The notes under the pieces: model-generated
The model's input: the letters and a program-made list of their open reading frames with translations, nothing else
Told to the model about the DNA's origin: nothing
Databases searched by the model: none
Shown here: piece by piece, positions 35,930 through 44,274 of the stretch
How positions within the stretch are numbered: the stretch's first letter is position 1
Layout: every line of letters starts with the position of its first letter
Made by a program: the position numbers and the translations under genes
Assembly (NCBI GenBank): GCA_001797815.1
Contig: MGQK01000130.1
Location: 22,213 to 76,055 of the forward strand
Length of the DNA: 53,843 nucleotides
From: Deltaproteobacteria bacterium RBG_13_61_14
GTDB taxonomy: Bacteria > RBG-13-61-14
Direction of reading: 5' to 3'

Positions 35930-38068
35930 ATGAAGAAGAATTTTCGAAAACATCCTCCCGCTGGCCGGCCTCCAACCGCCCTGCCGCCGGCGCGCATGCC
36001 CTGGCAGCCGGCCGGAGGCGAGAAGACCCTGCTGATCCTGGTCTTCGCCCTGGCCCTCGGCTTGCGCCTGATCTACCTTTTCCAGATCTCCCATACCCCC
36101 TATTTTGACGACCCGCTCGGCGACTCGAAGATCTATCTGGACCGGGCCCTCTCGATCCTGGCCGGCAACCTGATCGGCGATGAGATTTACTTCCACAGTT
36201 CTCCCCCTTATCCCTATTTCATGGCGCTCTGCCTCGGCCTCTCCGGCAAAAGCTTCTTCGTCCTGGGCCTGGCCCAGATTTTGATCGGCGCCGGCAACTG
36301 CCTCCTCATCTACTTCCTGGCCAAAAAGCTTTCGGCCGGAGATAAAGTCGCGGCTCTCATCGCCGGAATCGCCGCCGCCCTCTACGGCCTCTTCGCCTTT
36401 TTTGACGCCGACCTCCTCATGATCTTCCTCACCCTGGTCTTCGCCGACCTGGCCCTCTTGCTTCTGCTTCAGGCCAGAGAGGTAAGGGCACGGCATGCCG
36501 TGCCCCTACCTGATGAACCCTACCTCCGCGTATTTCACAGCGAGTCGGTTCTGGCTTTCCTGGCCGGCGTCTCCCTCGGGCTGGCCGCACTCGACAAGAC
36601 CAACCTCCTGCTCTTCGCGCCGGTCGCCGCCTGGTGGCTCCTCGGCGAGTATTCACTGCGCTTTCGATCGTGGCGCTTCAAACCCGCGCTCTTGTTCGCC
36701 GCCGGGACCGCGCTCATGATTTTACCGGTCACGGTCCGTAATTATGTCGTGGGCCATGACCTGGTCCTGGTCTCTTCCAACGCCGGCGTCAACCTCTTCA
36801 TCGGCAACAACCCCCAGGGCCAGGGCATCTTCCTCCTGCCCCCGGGCTCCGGGCTCCGCAACACCGACCTCTACGGCACCTCGGTCCAGGTGGCGGAAAA
36901 AGAGACGGGCCGCAAGCTCAAGCCTTCCGAGGTCTCCAACTTCTGGGCGGCGAAAGCCAAGCGCTTCCTGCGCGAACAGCCCGGGGCAGCCGGCCGCCAG
37001 CTCGGCCGCAAGTTCGTCCTGCTCTGGAACAGCTACGAGATCCCCAACCACATCAACTTCTATTTCGTGCGCTCGGAATACGCGCCGGTCTTGAAATGGA
37101 TGTTCGTGGGTTTCGGGCTGGTCACCCCGCTCGCCCTGGTCAGCATCGGCCGGCGAATCAAATCGGGATGGAACTCGGCCGATAAGCTCCTCCTCGGGTT
37201 CCTCCTCGCCTACCTGCTCTCGCTCTTGCCCTTTTTCATCACCGAGCGCTACCGCCTGCCCCTGGTGCCGGTGCTGATCGCCTTCGCCGCGGTGTTGGCG
37301 GCGGAGCTCCTCCGCCTGGTCCGCGCGCGAAAAGTGAAGCCGCTGCTCGCGCTCGCCGCGGCCCTGATCGCGGCCGGGGTGCTGGTCAATTGGCCCCTGA
37401 TCCATTACAATTATTCCTTCATCCGGGTCGCGATCGCGGCCAAGTCCCTGGAAAAGGCTTACCGGAACCCGAAAGCGGGCGTGGCGGACCTGAAGCAGGC
37501 GATCGTGGAATTCAAACAGGCCCTGGAGGTGGACCCCTTTTCCACCGACGGCCATTACAACCTGGGCAGCGCTTATTCCATGGTCGGCTATTACTCCGGC
37601 GCGATCCGGGAATGGGAAGAGACGCTGAGGATAGATCCGGGTATCGCCGAGGCCCAGGCGGCGCTCATGGACGCGAGGCAAAAGTTCGAGCAGACCGGGG
37701 ACCTGGCCAAACCCGAAGCCATCCCCCTGAGTCGCTTTGAAGAAGCGAAAGCGGCCGAGGCCAAGGGGCAATATGACCTGGCCCTGGCCCTTTACCGGGA
37801 TATCATCCGCAAGGACCCCTTCCACGCCGACGCCTGCAACAACCTGGGCGCGCTTTATTATCATCGCCGGCAATACGAGCAGGCAGTCGCCGTGCTCCGG
37901 CAGGGCCTGAAATACCGGCCGGACCATTTTGTCTTGATGAACAACCTGGCCGGCGCTTACTACCAACTGGGGAACCAGCGCGAGGCGAAAAAGCTATGGG
38001 AGCGCTGTTTGCAGATCCAGCCGGAGAGTGAGTTGATTCTTAACCAATTGAAGATGGTCCGGGAATAA
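35930..38068 (+). CDS. PMT/ArnT-type membrane glycosyltransferase fused to TPR repeats
   Basis: 712 residues. The first two thirds are membrane helices with the GT-C acidic motif in TPYFDDPLGDSKIYLDRAL and the luminal LLPFFITERYRLPLVPVL segment, like dolichyl-phosphate-mannose transferases and ArnT. From about residue 500 it has TPR units (FSTDGHYNLGSAYSMVGYYS, FHADACNNLGALYYHRRQYE, HFVLMNNLAGAYYQLGNQRE). It probably adds a sugar from a polyprenyl carrier to a protein or lipid at the periplasmic face, with the TPRs binding a partner. A 28-nt REP palindrome lies in frame at 36482-36509, coding residues 185-194. Confidence 0.88.
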   Translation: MKKNFRKHPPAGRPPTALPPARMPWQPAGGEKTLLILVFALALGLRLIYLFQISHTPYFDDPLGDSKIYLDRALSILAGNLIGDEIYFHSSPPYPYFMALCLGLSGKSFFVLGLAQILIGAGNCLLIYFLAKKLSAGDKVAALIAGIAAALYGLFAFFDADLLMIFLTLVFADLALLLLLQAREVRARHAVPLPDEPYLRVFHSESVLAFLAGVSLGLAALDKTNLLLFAPVAAWWLLGEYSLRFRSWRFKPALLFAAGTALMILPVTVRNYVVGHDLVLVSSNAGVNLFIGNNPQGQGIFLLPPGSGLRNTDLYGTSVQVAEKETGRKLKPSEVSNFWAAKAKRFLREQPGAAGRQLGRKFVLLWNSYEIPNHINFYFVRSEYAPVLKWMFVGFGLVTPLALVSIGRRIKSGWNSADKLLLGFLLAYLLSLLPFFITERYRLPLVPVLIAFAAVLAAELLRLVRARKVKPLLALAAALIAAGVLVNWPLIHYNYSFIRVAIAAKSLEKAYRNPKAGVADLKQAIVEFKQALEVDPFSTDGHYNLGSAYSMVGYYSGAIREWEETLRIDPGIAEAQAALMDARQKFEQTGDLAKPEAIPLSRFEEAKAAEAKGQYDLALALYRDIIRKDPFHADACNNLGALYYHRRQYEQAVAVLRQGLKYRPDHFVLMNNLAGAYYQLGNQREAKKLWERCLQIQPESELILNQLKMVRE
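36482..36509. repeat. 28-nt REP palindrome inside a coding sequence
   Basis: GTAAGGGCACGG ... CCGTGCCCCTAC, centre CATG, one mismatch from a perfect palindrome; nearly identical to 52272-52299. It is read in frame as VRARHAVPLP between two predicted membrane segments of the glycosyltransferase. Confidence 0.85.
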
Positions 38069-38168
38069 GGTGCCAGGGTGTCAAGGTTTGGGAAAAATGA
38101 ACAAGCTCAATCAATTGGGATTCTTTCTGATTGACCCTGACACCTGACACCTTGTCACCTTGACACCT
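38069..38168. repeat. inverted pair of TGACACC-type heptamer repeats
   Basis: CTGACAC/TTGACACC-type units run at about 38134-38168; the complementary GGTGCCAGGGTGTCAAGG lies at 38069-38086, so the 123-bp gap can form a long imperfect hairpin. Confidence 0.75.
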
Positions 38169-38191
38169 TATCAATGTTGAGGAGATGCCTC

Positions 38192-38695
38192 ATGAACCTG
38201 GTATTGATCGGTTATCGCGGCACGGGCAAGAGCACGGTCGGCAAGATTTTGGCGGAGCGGCTCAAGATGCCGCTGGTCAACTTGGACGATCGCATTATCG
38301 CCCAGGCGGGAATGCGCATCCCGGAGATCGTGGAGAAATTCGGCTGGGACCGCTTCCGCGACCTGGAGAGCCAGGTGGTGGTCGAGGTCGCGAAAGAGGA
38401 CAACCATGTCCTCGATTGCGGCGGCGGAGTGATCCTGCGCGAGAAAAACGTGGCTCAGCTCAAAAAGGCCGGCCCGGTCTTTTGGCTTCAGGCCTCGATT
38501 CCAACCATTGTCTCCCGAATCAAGGACGACACCCAGCGGCCGTCGCTCACCGGCAAATCCTTTACCGACGAGGTGGCCGACGTGCTCCGGGAGCGCGAGC
38601 CCAAATACCGCGCCGCGGCCGACCATGTGGTGGACACCGAGGGCAAGAGCGTGGAGCAGGTGGCCGAGGAAATTATCCGCTTATTCGAGAAATGA
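38192..38695 (+). CDS. aroK: shikimate kinase
   Basis: 167 residues, usual length. P-loop GYRGTGKST at the N-terminus, shikimate-binding LDDRI and GWDRFRDLES, Walker-B-like LDCGGGVILRE and the lid arginine segment RPSLTGKSF. It phosphorylates shikimate at O3 in the aromatic amino acid pathway, in the cytoplasm. The ATG at 38192 follows GAGGAG; an in-frame upstream start would include repeat sequence. No other aro gene is near. Confidence 0.95.
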   Translation: MNLVLIGYRGTGKSTVGKILAERLKMPLVNLDDRIIAQAGMRIPEIVEKFGWDRFRDLESQVVVEVAKEDNHVLDCGGGVILREKNVAQLKKAGPVFWLQASIPTIVSRIKDDTQRPSLTGKSFTDEVADVLREREPKYRAAADHVVDTEGKSVEQVAEEIIRLFEK

Positions 38696-38709
38696 AAGGA
38701 TGAATACCG

Positions 38710-39612
38710 GTGGCTGTCCCTAGTATTACACCCCGCTCGACCGAATACTGGTTCAACCGCAGCCTCAGTTGTTCCGAGGCATTGTTCACCGTCTTGAACC
38801 GGGGGCATGAGCTGACCCTGGAAGCGGAAGAGCAGGCCGCGCATCCCCTGGCCGGCGGGGTCTTGCGCCAGGGCCATGCCTGCGGGATGCTCTGGGGCTC
38901 GGCTTTGGCCGCGGGCGTCAGGGCGATGCGGCTACCGGCGGATGCAACAAAAGCCGGCGCGGCCGCGGTGTTTGCCGCCAGCCGCTTGCTCGAGGATTTC
39001 CAGACCCAGGCCGGCGCGGTCAACTGCCGGGAGATCATTGACCGCGGACTGGATACCATGGCCGGGCGCGTGAGCTACATGACTTCGGGCAAACACGTCG
39101 AGTGCCGAAAGCTGGCGGTGGCGTTTGCGCCCCGGGCGCACGCGGCGATGAATCGGGCGCTCAGAGAATTCCAGCCGGAAAGTCTGCAACAGCCTCCGCG
39201 AACCTGCACCCAGGAGTTATGGAGGCGGGTGTGGGGAGAAGCCGGCGACCGGGAGGGAGTGATGGTGGCCGGCTTGGCCGGGGGCCTGGGGCTTTCCGGC
39301 AACGTGTGCGGGGTATTGGCCGCGGGCATCTGGGCGCTGGGGCTTCACCTCTATCGCGACCGGCCGGCGCCGCGCCACAGCTTTTGGAAAGCGCTGACCC
39401 AGGAGATCGGCATCGGCGACCGCCTGGCCCAGGCCGCCTCCGCCTTGCGCCGGGCTTTCCTTGACCGGCACGGCTCGGACCTCTGCCGCGCGATCATGGC
39501 CGGCCGTTTCGCTGATCCGGACGATCATTCCCGCTTCGTGGCCGAGGGCGGATGCCGAGAGGTGATTGAGGGGATGGTAGAGGACCTGAAGCAACGGACA
39601 AAAAGGGGATAG
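38710..39612 (+). CDS. tandem C_GCAxxG_C_C family protein
   Basis: 300 residues. Two related halves are visible: GHACGMLWGSALAAGVRA with a later AGAVNCREI in the first, and GNVCGVLAAGIWALG with DLCRAIMAGRF in the second. Each fits the C_GCAxxG_C_C (redox-active cysteine cluster) family, normally one domain of about 140 residues, so this looks like a duplication or fusion. The function of the family is unproven; electron transfer or metal binding is suspected. GTG start after AAAGGA. Its stop is one base from the stop of the convergent RAYT. Confidence 0.75.
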   Translation: MAVPSITPRSTEYWFNRSLSCSEALFTVLNRGHELTLEAEEQAAHPLAGGVLRQGHACGMLWGSALAAGVRAMRLPADATKAGAAAVFAASRLLEDFQTQAGAVNCREIIDRGLDTMAGRVSYMTSGKHVECRKLAVAFAPRAHAAMNRALREFQPESLQQPPRTCTQELWRRVWGEAGDREGVMVAGLAGGLGLSGNVCGVLAAGIWALGLHLYRDRPAPRHSFWKALTQEIGIGDRLAQAASALRRAFLDRHGSDLCRAIMAGRFADPDDHSRFVAEGGCREVIEGMVEDLKQRTKRG

Positions 39613-39613
39613 A

Positions 39614-40279
39614 TCAAGCCGGCGGTTCGCGGGTGAGGGCACCCGCGCCCCTAAAGGCAGGATCATCTTTGGGAGGGAGCCAAAGGGCGTCCCAATCTTG
39701 GGGCTGGGCCGCCAGACCCTGCTTGATCGGATTGTGCATCAGATATCGGAGTTTCACTTCGAAATCGGCTTGATCCCGGACCGAGCGGTCGTAATATTCG
39801 TCTTGCCAGATCGAGCCGCGTTGGCGGCCTCGGAGGTGGTTGATCTTCCTGGCGGTAACGCTTTTGATGCCTTTGACGATCTCGGATAGTGAAATCCAAC
39901 GGGGTTGGCGGGTGAGGGCACCCGCCCCCCTAAAGTCAGGTTCGGATCTGGGGGCACCCGCCCCCCTAAAGTCAGGTTCGGATCTGGGGGCACCCGCGCC
40001 CCTAAAGTCAGGCTCGGAACCGGGGGCAGATGAGAACCGATTGACTGGTTGCGGCGTCAAGAGCATATGCACGTGATCCGGCATCACCACCGCCCCATGC
40101 AAAAGCCATTGGTCAGGATGACCGTGCCGGCAACTGGCTAGGATCACCGCTCGCTCTGCAGGATTGAAGCTCTCTCCCGGTTTCGCTTTAAAGGTGACAA
40201 AATAGATGGTCCCGCCGGCCTCAGCATGGTAGAGCCGGCCCCGGCTCCTCTGCTCCGTCTGTCTCCCAATGGTCTTCAT
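39614..40279 (-). CDS. REP-associated tyrosine transposase with in-frame REP repeats
   Basis: 221 residues. Core matches the RAYT at 21461: GGTIYFVTFKAKPGESF, HUH motif MPDHVHMLL (His69, His71) and SIWQDEYYDRSVRD with candidate tyrosines 162/163. Between the HUH motif and EIVKGIKSVTARKI it carries about 36 residues made of three copies of a 12-residue unit (RSEPDFRGAGAP type) that the other RAYT lacks; these are encoded by REP-derived 36-bp repeats. The C-terminus also reads through the terminal REP (AFRGAGALTREPPA) to a stop outside the element. ATG 40279 is chosen over one at 40333 that lies in the repeats. Confidence 0.9.
   Translation of the reverse strand: MKTIGRQTEQRSRGRLYHAEAGGTIYFVTFKAKPGESFNPAERAVILASCRHGHPDQWLLHGAVVMPDHVHMLLTPQPVNRFSSAPGSEPDFRGAGAPRSEPDFRGAGAPRSEPDFRGAGALTRQPRWISLSEIVKGIKSVTARKINHLRGRQRGSIWQDEYYDRSVRDQADFEVKLRYLMHNPIKQGLAAQPQDWDALWLPPKDDPAFRGAGALTREPPA
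39624..39656. repeat. 33-bp terminal inverted REP, left end of RAYT unit 2
   Basis: Contains GCGGGTG-AGGG-CACCCGC and is the exact reverse complement of 40396-40428. Eleven bases separate it from the upstream gene stop. Confidence 0.9.
39915..40022. repeat. three tandem 36-bp REP-derived repeats inside the RAYT gene
   Basis: Units 39915-39950, 39951-39986 and 39987-40022 each contain GGGCACCCGC, CCCCTAAAGTCAGG and TCGGA; the period of 36 keeps the reading frame. The CACCCGC half of the REP is present in each. Confidence 0.9.
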
Positions 40280-40310
40280 CTCAGTTCTCTTATCAAGAAA
40301 TCCCAATTTC

Positions 40311-40430
40311 TTTAGGGGCGCGGGTGCCCTCACTCCCAGAGATCCCCAATCTCTTTAGGGGCGCGGGTGCCCTCACTCCCAGAGATCCCCAATCTCTTTA
40401 GGGGCGCGGGTGCCCTCACCCGCGAACCTC
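40311..40430. repeat. three tandem 43-bp REP repeats upstream of RAYT 2
   Basis: Units start TTTAGGGGCGCGGGTGCCCT at 40311, 40354 and 40397. The first two end in ACTCCCAGAGATCCCC..., the last ends in the full REP CACCCGCGAACC, which forms the right terminal inverted repeat (40396-40428). Confidence 0.9.
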
Positions 40431-40440
40431 TTGGATTCCT

Positions 40441-41586
40441 CTACTTGTTCAACACATCCCTCGAGATGATCAACCGCTGGATTTCGGAAGTTCCCTCGTA
40501 AATGCGGAGCGCCCGGGCCTCCCGGTAGATGCTCTCGATCGGGGCCTCCCGCATGTAGCCCATGCCCCCGAAAATCTGGACCGCCCGGTCCGCGATCCGG
40601 CCGATGGCCTCGGTGCAAAAGAGCTTGACCTTGCTCGCCCGGGCCTGGGTCCGGTCGCCCTGGTCCAAGCGCCAGGCGGCGTCGTAAGTCATGCACTGCA
40701 TGGCGTAAAGCTCAACCGCCATGTCGGCCAGCATCCACTGGATGGCCTGGTTCGCCGCGATGGGCTTCCCGAACTGGACGCGGGTGTTGGCGTGGTCCAC
40801 GCACAGATCAATCAGCCGGCGGGCCATCCCGCAGGACCGCGCGCCCTGGCCCAACCTCCCCTCTTCCAGCACCCGCATCGCCGCCTTCCAGCCGTCGCCC
40901 TCCTGGCCGAGCAGGTTCTCGGCCGGGACCTCGCAGTCCTCGAAGATCATCTCGCACTGGTGCAGGATGTCCGAACCCATCGAGTCCTGGAGTTTCCCGA
41001 TCTTGAACCCGGGCGCGTCCTTCTCCACGATAAAGGCGCTGAACCCGCCCTTCTGGCGCTTGGCCTTGTCGGTGACCGCGATCACGGTGAACACGTCCGA
41101 GATGTCGGCGCGGGTGATGAAGTGCTTCATGCCGTTGAGAATATACTGGTCGCCCTTTTTCTCGGCCTTCATCTGGATGGCCGCGGCGTCGCTGCCGGCG
41201 TTAGGCTCGGTCAGCGCGAAGCAGCTCAAGAGCTCCCCGGTGGCCATGCGCGGGAGATACTTCTGCTTCTGCGCCTCGTTGCCGAAATAGAGGATGCCCA
41301 TGCTGCCGATGCCGTTGTTGCCGGAGATGAGCAGGCAAAAGGCGAGGTTGGCCCGGGCTAACTCCTCCTGGATCACGCAGTGGCCCACGTTGCTTAAGCC
41401 CATGCCCCCGTATTCGACCGGGGTCACGATCCCGAAATAGCCCAGCTCCTTCAGCTTCGCGATGATCTCCGCCGGCATGACCTTGGTCTCCTCCATGTGC
41501 TGGGAGATCGGGATCAACTCCTTCTCCGCGAACTTGCGCGTCGCCTCGCGGATCACCTTCAACTCCTCGGGCAGGTCAAAATTCAT
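40441..41586 (-). CDS. acyl-CoA dehydrogenase
   Basis: 381 residues, standard length. The FAD/substrate region reads CFALTEPNAGSDAAA, the second FAD segment QAIQWMLADMAVELYAM and RIADRAVQIFGGMGYMRE, and the end IYREARALRIYEGTSEIQRL includes the catalytic-base glutamate of the short-chain class (YEGT). It oxidises an acyl-CoA to the 2-enoyl-CoA and passes electrons to ETF. No etf or beta-oxidation gene is near, so chain length and pathway are open. The ATG follows AAAGGAGTGG. Confidence 0.94.
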   Translation of the reverse strand: MNFDLPEELKVIREATRKFAEKELIPISQHMEETKVMPAEIIAKLKELGYFGIVTPVEYGGMGLSNVGHCVIQEELARANLAFCLLISGNNGIGSMGILYFGNEAQKQKYLPRMATGELLSCFALTEPNAGSDAAAIQMKAEKKGDQYILNGMKHFITRADISDVFTVIAVTDKAKRQKGGFSAFIVEKDAPGFKIGKLQDSMGSDILHQCEMIFEDCEVPAENLLGQEGDGWKAAMRVLEEGRLGQGARSCGMARRLIDLCVDHANTRVQFGKPIAANQAIQWMLADMAVELYAMQCMTYDAAWRLDQGDRTQARASKVKLFCTEAIGRIADRAVQIFGGMGYMREAPIESIYREARALRIYEGTSEIQRLIISRDVLNK

Positions 41587-41614
41587 GAACCACTCCTTTC
41601 AATCAGAATTTTTC

Positions 41615-41885
41615 ACCACAGAGACACAGAGGACACAGAGAGTCTTTTTATTCCTATGACAGAATGTAGAATCCTAGAAAAAATGGAACCCTGACTTTTC
41701 GAGTTGCTCCAAGTTGATCTGGAATCTGCTTGCTAAAGTATTTTTTCGGGCGAGGACATTCTACCGCTGGTGATAATGCTGTCAAGGAGACCCTTCTCCG
41801 CCAAAGGGCGACAGTGCTTTGCTTAGGGATGACCTTTTAAAGCGTTAAATAGTTTTCCGCTCTGTGCTCTCTGTGGCTCTGTGGT
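41615..41885. repeat. inverted pair of CACAGAG-type repeats
   Basis: ACCACAGAGACACAGAGGAC (from 41615 to 41642) recurs inverted at 41859-41885, framing the 298-bp gap between the acyl-CoA dehydrogenase and diguanylate cyclase genes. No other gene is seen in this gap. Confidence 0.7.
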
Positions 41886-43267
41886 TAAAGTGAAGAAGCG
41901 GCGTAAACGACGTTGCGGGTGGTTTCCTTGCCCCGATACATGGCCTTGTCGGCGAGGTGGATGAGGTCGGTTTTGTTGTCGGTGTCTTCGGGAAAGGTGG
42001 CGGTGCCCACGCAGCAGGTGAGGCGCAGGTGCTGGCTCTCCCGGATCTGGAAGGAGTGCTCCTCCATCGCCTCCCGGATGCGCTCGGCCACCTTGACCGC
42101 GCCGGCGCGGTCGGTCTCGGTGAGCAGCACGATGAACTCGTCGCCGCCGTAGCGGATGGTGAAGTCGATCTCCCGCAGGCAGCTCTTGAGGATCTTGCCG
42201 GTCTCCCGGAGCACCTTGGTGCCGATCAGGTGGCCGTAAGAGTCATTGACCTGCTTGAAAAAATCAATGTCCACGAAGAGGAGCGAGAGGTGGCTCTTGA
42301 AGCGCTTGGCCCGCTTGATCTCGGTCTGCAGGGCCAGGTCCAGGTAGCGGGTGTTGAACAGCCCGGTCACGTCGTCAATAAAGACCAGGCGCTGGGCGTC
42401 GGCATACTTGAGCGAGTTTTCCAGCGAGCGCAGGATCTGCTCGGCGAGGAAGCGGGCGGTAGAGAGGTCCATGCGGTCAAAGACGCCGTTGTGATCCCGC
42501 TTGAACACCACCATCGCCCCTTCCACCGTGCCGTTGACCCGAAAGGGCAGGACGATGGCCGAGCTCAGGCGCAGGTGATAGCCGGGCGCGTCTTCGCGGT
42601 TGCAACTGGGCGACTCCAAGGTCACCAGCCGCTGGGGAATCTGCTTCAGCTCTTCCCCCAACAAGATCTCGGTGATCCCCCGCGCCTCGTCCTCTTCCAG
42701 ACCCCGCCAGGCCTTGAGCTCCAAGTTTTCCCCCGGCTTGCTCCGGAACACGCTCACCCCGGCGTCGCCCTTCAGCCCGAGCAGGATCGCATCCAGGGAC
42801 AGGCCGTAGAGCTTATCCAGCTCCAGGCAGGAGCTGATCCGCTGGCAGGTCTCGTAGAGAGTGAGCAGGCCCTTCAGCTCCACGTTCTCGTCAAACAGGT
42901 GCCGGAGCTCGATCGCCCGCTTGATCGTGATCTTCAGCTCTTCCGGGTTCAGCGGCTTGGTCAGGTAGTCGGCCGCCCCGGTCTTGAGGCACCGGACCGC
43001 GCTCTCCACCGAGGCATAGCCGGTCATGATGATCACATCCAGCGAGGGTTTGATCTGCTTGGCCCGCTCCAGGACCTCCTGGCCGTCCAGCCCGGGCATG
43101 ATCAGGTCGGTGAGCATGATGTCGTAGTCTTCCTGCTTCAGCCGCGCCAGGGCCTCTTCCCCCGTAAAGGTGGTCCTCACCACGTAGCCTTCCTCGGACA
43201 GGACGTCCGAGCAAAAAGCCTGATAAAACTGATCGTCGTCCACGATCAGGATGCGCCCCTTGTTCAT
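41885..43267 (-). CDS. response regulator diguanylate cyclase (REC-GAF-like-GGDEF)
   Basis: 460 residues. REC domain 1-120 with acidic pocket DDD (10-12), phospho-acceptor Asp54 in MLTDLIMPG, Thr82 and Lys104; a GAF-like middle (about 135-280); GGDEF domain about 295-460 with FVDIDFFKQVNDSYGH, intact RYGGDEFIVLL and an I-site REID five residues upstream. It should make c-di-GMP when phosphorylated and be feedback-inhibited. No histidine kinase is adjacent. It has its own promoter (43284-43313) with a perfect palindrome in the spacer. Confidence 0.94.
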   Translation of the reverse strand: MNKGRILIVDDDQFYQAFCSDVLSEEGYVVRTTFTGEEALARLKQEDYDIMLTDLIMPGLDGQEVLERAKQIKPSLDVIIMTGYASVESAVRCLKTGAADYLTKPLNPEELKITIKRAIELRHLFDENVELKGLLTLYETCQRISSCLELDKLYGLSLDAILLGLKGDAGVSVFRSKPGENLELKAWRGLEEDEARGITEILLGEELKQIPQRLVTLESPSCNREDAPGYHLRLSSAIVLPFRVNGTVEGAMVVFKRDHNGVFDRMDLSTARFLAEQILRSLENSLKYADAQRLVFIDDVTGLFNTRYLDLALQTEIKRAKRFKSHLSLLFVDIDFFKQVNDSYGHLIGTKVLRETGKILKSCLREIDFTIRYGGDEFIVLLTETDRAGAVKVAERIREAMEEHSFQIRESQHLRLTCCVGTATFPEDTDNKTDLIHLADKAMYRGKETTRNVVYAASSL

Positions 43268-43283
43268 GACTCTCTATTCTTTT

Positions 43284-43313
43284 AGTATATTTTTACAAGG
43301 TTGTAAAGTGGAA
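43284..43313 (-). promoter_or_regulatory. diguanylate cyclase promoter with operator-like palindrome
   Basis: Minus strand TTCCAC (43308-43313), 18-bp spacer, TATACT (43284-43289). The perfect 16-bp palindrome TTTACAAGGTTGTAAA (43292-43307) fills the spacer, the ideal place for a repressor or MerR-like site. Confidence 0.5.
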
Positions 43314-43318
43314 AGAGG

Positions 43319-44242
43319 TCAGCCTTCCACCTGTTGGTACCGGTATTTCTCCGGGTCCAGGTCGCCCAGTCCCAAAGCCCGCGCCGCCCGCAGGTGGCTG
43401 ACCTGATCCGGTCGCAGCACTTGATCATACCAGGGCGTCAAGGTCACACCCAGGGCGTCCACCTCCACCGGATTCACTCCGGCGACCATGCGATGGAGCC
43501 AGACCACCTTGCCCGGGCCGCCGGGACCGCCGGTCACCAGGGCACGGCTGGCGTCGAGGATGGTAAGCTGCGGCTTGAGGGCGCTGGCCAGGTCGGCAAT
43601 CGCCTGGCCCAGGTCAAAGCGGGTGTGGAAGGCGTTGCGGTCCCAGATCAGGCCCATCTGGTTCTTGAGACCCAGCGAGACCCCGACGGCGCCGTGGGTT
43701 TTAGCGGTAGGGAGGTTGAGGTAGATATCCGCTTCCAGGAGCGGCTTCAGCACTTTCACCCGGTCCAGCACTTTGCCCCGGGGAACGCCAACCTCCTCGA
43801 AAAACTTCTCCTCGGCGAAAAAGCGCACCTGGGTCCGGGGAATCCGGGCGCAGGCCTCCAGGATGCCGGAGCGCGACACGCACACTTCCGGCCGGCGCAG
43901 CGGGTAGTCCGCCACCAGGATCTCCTTGGCCCCGGCCTCGGCTACCAGCCTCGCCACCTCGGCCACCACCTCGGGATGGGTGGTGGCTCCGGCTTCCACC
44001 CCGGTCGGAAAACTCATGTTGGGCTTGAGCACCACCCGCTGGCCCGGCTTCACGAACCTTCCCATACCCCCCAGCGCCGAAATCGCCCTCCGCACGGCAG
44101 GACCCGGCTCGCCCTTGACCAGAACCAGGTCGGCCGGCAAAGAAGCCGGCGCACTCAGCAGCCGGCGGGGCAGGACCCCGATTGCGCCGGCGGCCAAGGC
44201 CGCTCGGCCCAGGAATTTCCTCCGGTCCGGTAGTCTTGACAT
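43319..44242 (-). CDS. Tat-exported DUF362 protein
   Basis: 307 residues. A twin-arginine signal (DRRKFLGRAALAAGAIGVLP) is followed by the DUF362 core: RVVLKPNMSFPTGVEAGATT, EVARLVAEAGAKEILVADYP, YLNLPTAKTHGAVGVSLGLK. DUF362 is uncharacterised; some members carry ferredoxin domains, but no CxxC cluster is seen here. Third gene of the DUF362-DUF6599-DUF362 operon, 32 bp after the middle gene. GGGAG precedes the ATG. Confidence 0.85.
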   Translation of the reverse strand: MSRLPDRRKFLGRAALAAGAIGVLPRRLLSAPASLPADLVLVKGEPGPAVRRAISALGGMGRFVKPGQRVVLKPNMSFPTGVEAGATTHPEVVAEVARLVAEAGAKEILVADYPLRRPEVCVSRSGILEACARIPRTQVRFFAEEKFFEEVGVPRGKVLDRVKVLKPLLEADIYLNLPTAKTHGAVGVSLGLKNQMGLIWDRNAFHTRFDLGQAIADLASALKPQLTILDASRALVTGGPGGPGKVVWLHRMVAGVNPVEVDALGVTLTPWYDQVLRPDQVSHLRAARALGLGDLDPEKYRYQQVEG

Positions 44243-44274
44243 TTCCCGTCTCCCTGCTTCGCCGAAGAGGGGAG

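Noticed and set aside
39614-40279. RAYT 2 as an active IS200/IS605 insertion sequence
   Set aside because: No tnpB, ends are REP palindromes rather than IS200/IS605 ends, and the gene is a single divergent copy in the window, which fits a domesticated RAYT better.
40311-40430. CRISPR-like array of 43-bp repeats
   Set aside because: Units are directly adjacent with no spacers, consist of REP sequence and abut a RAYT gene; no cas gene is present.
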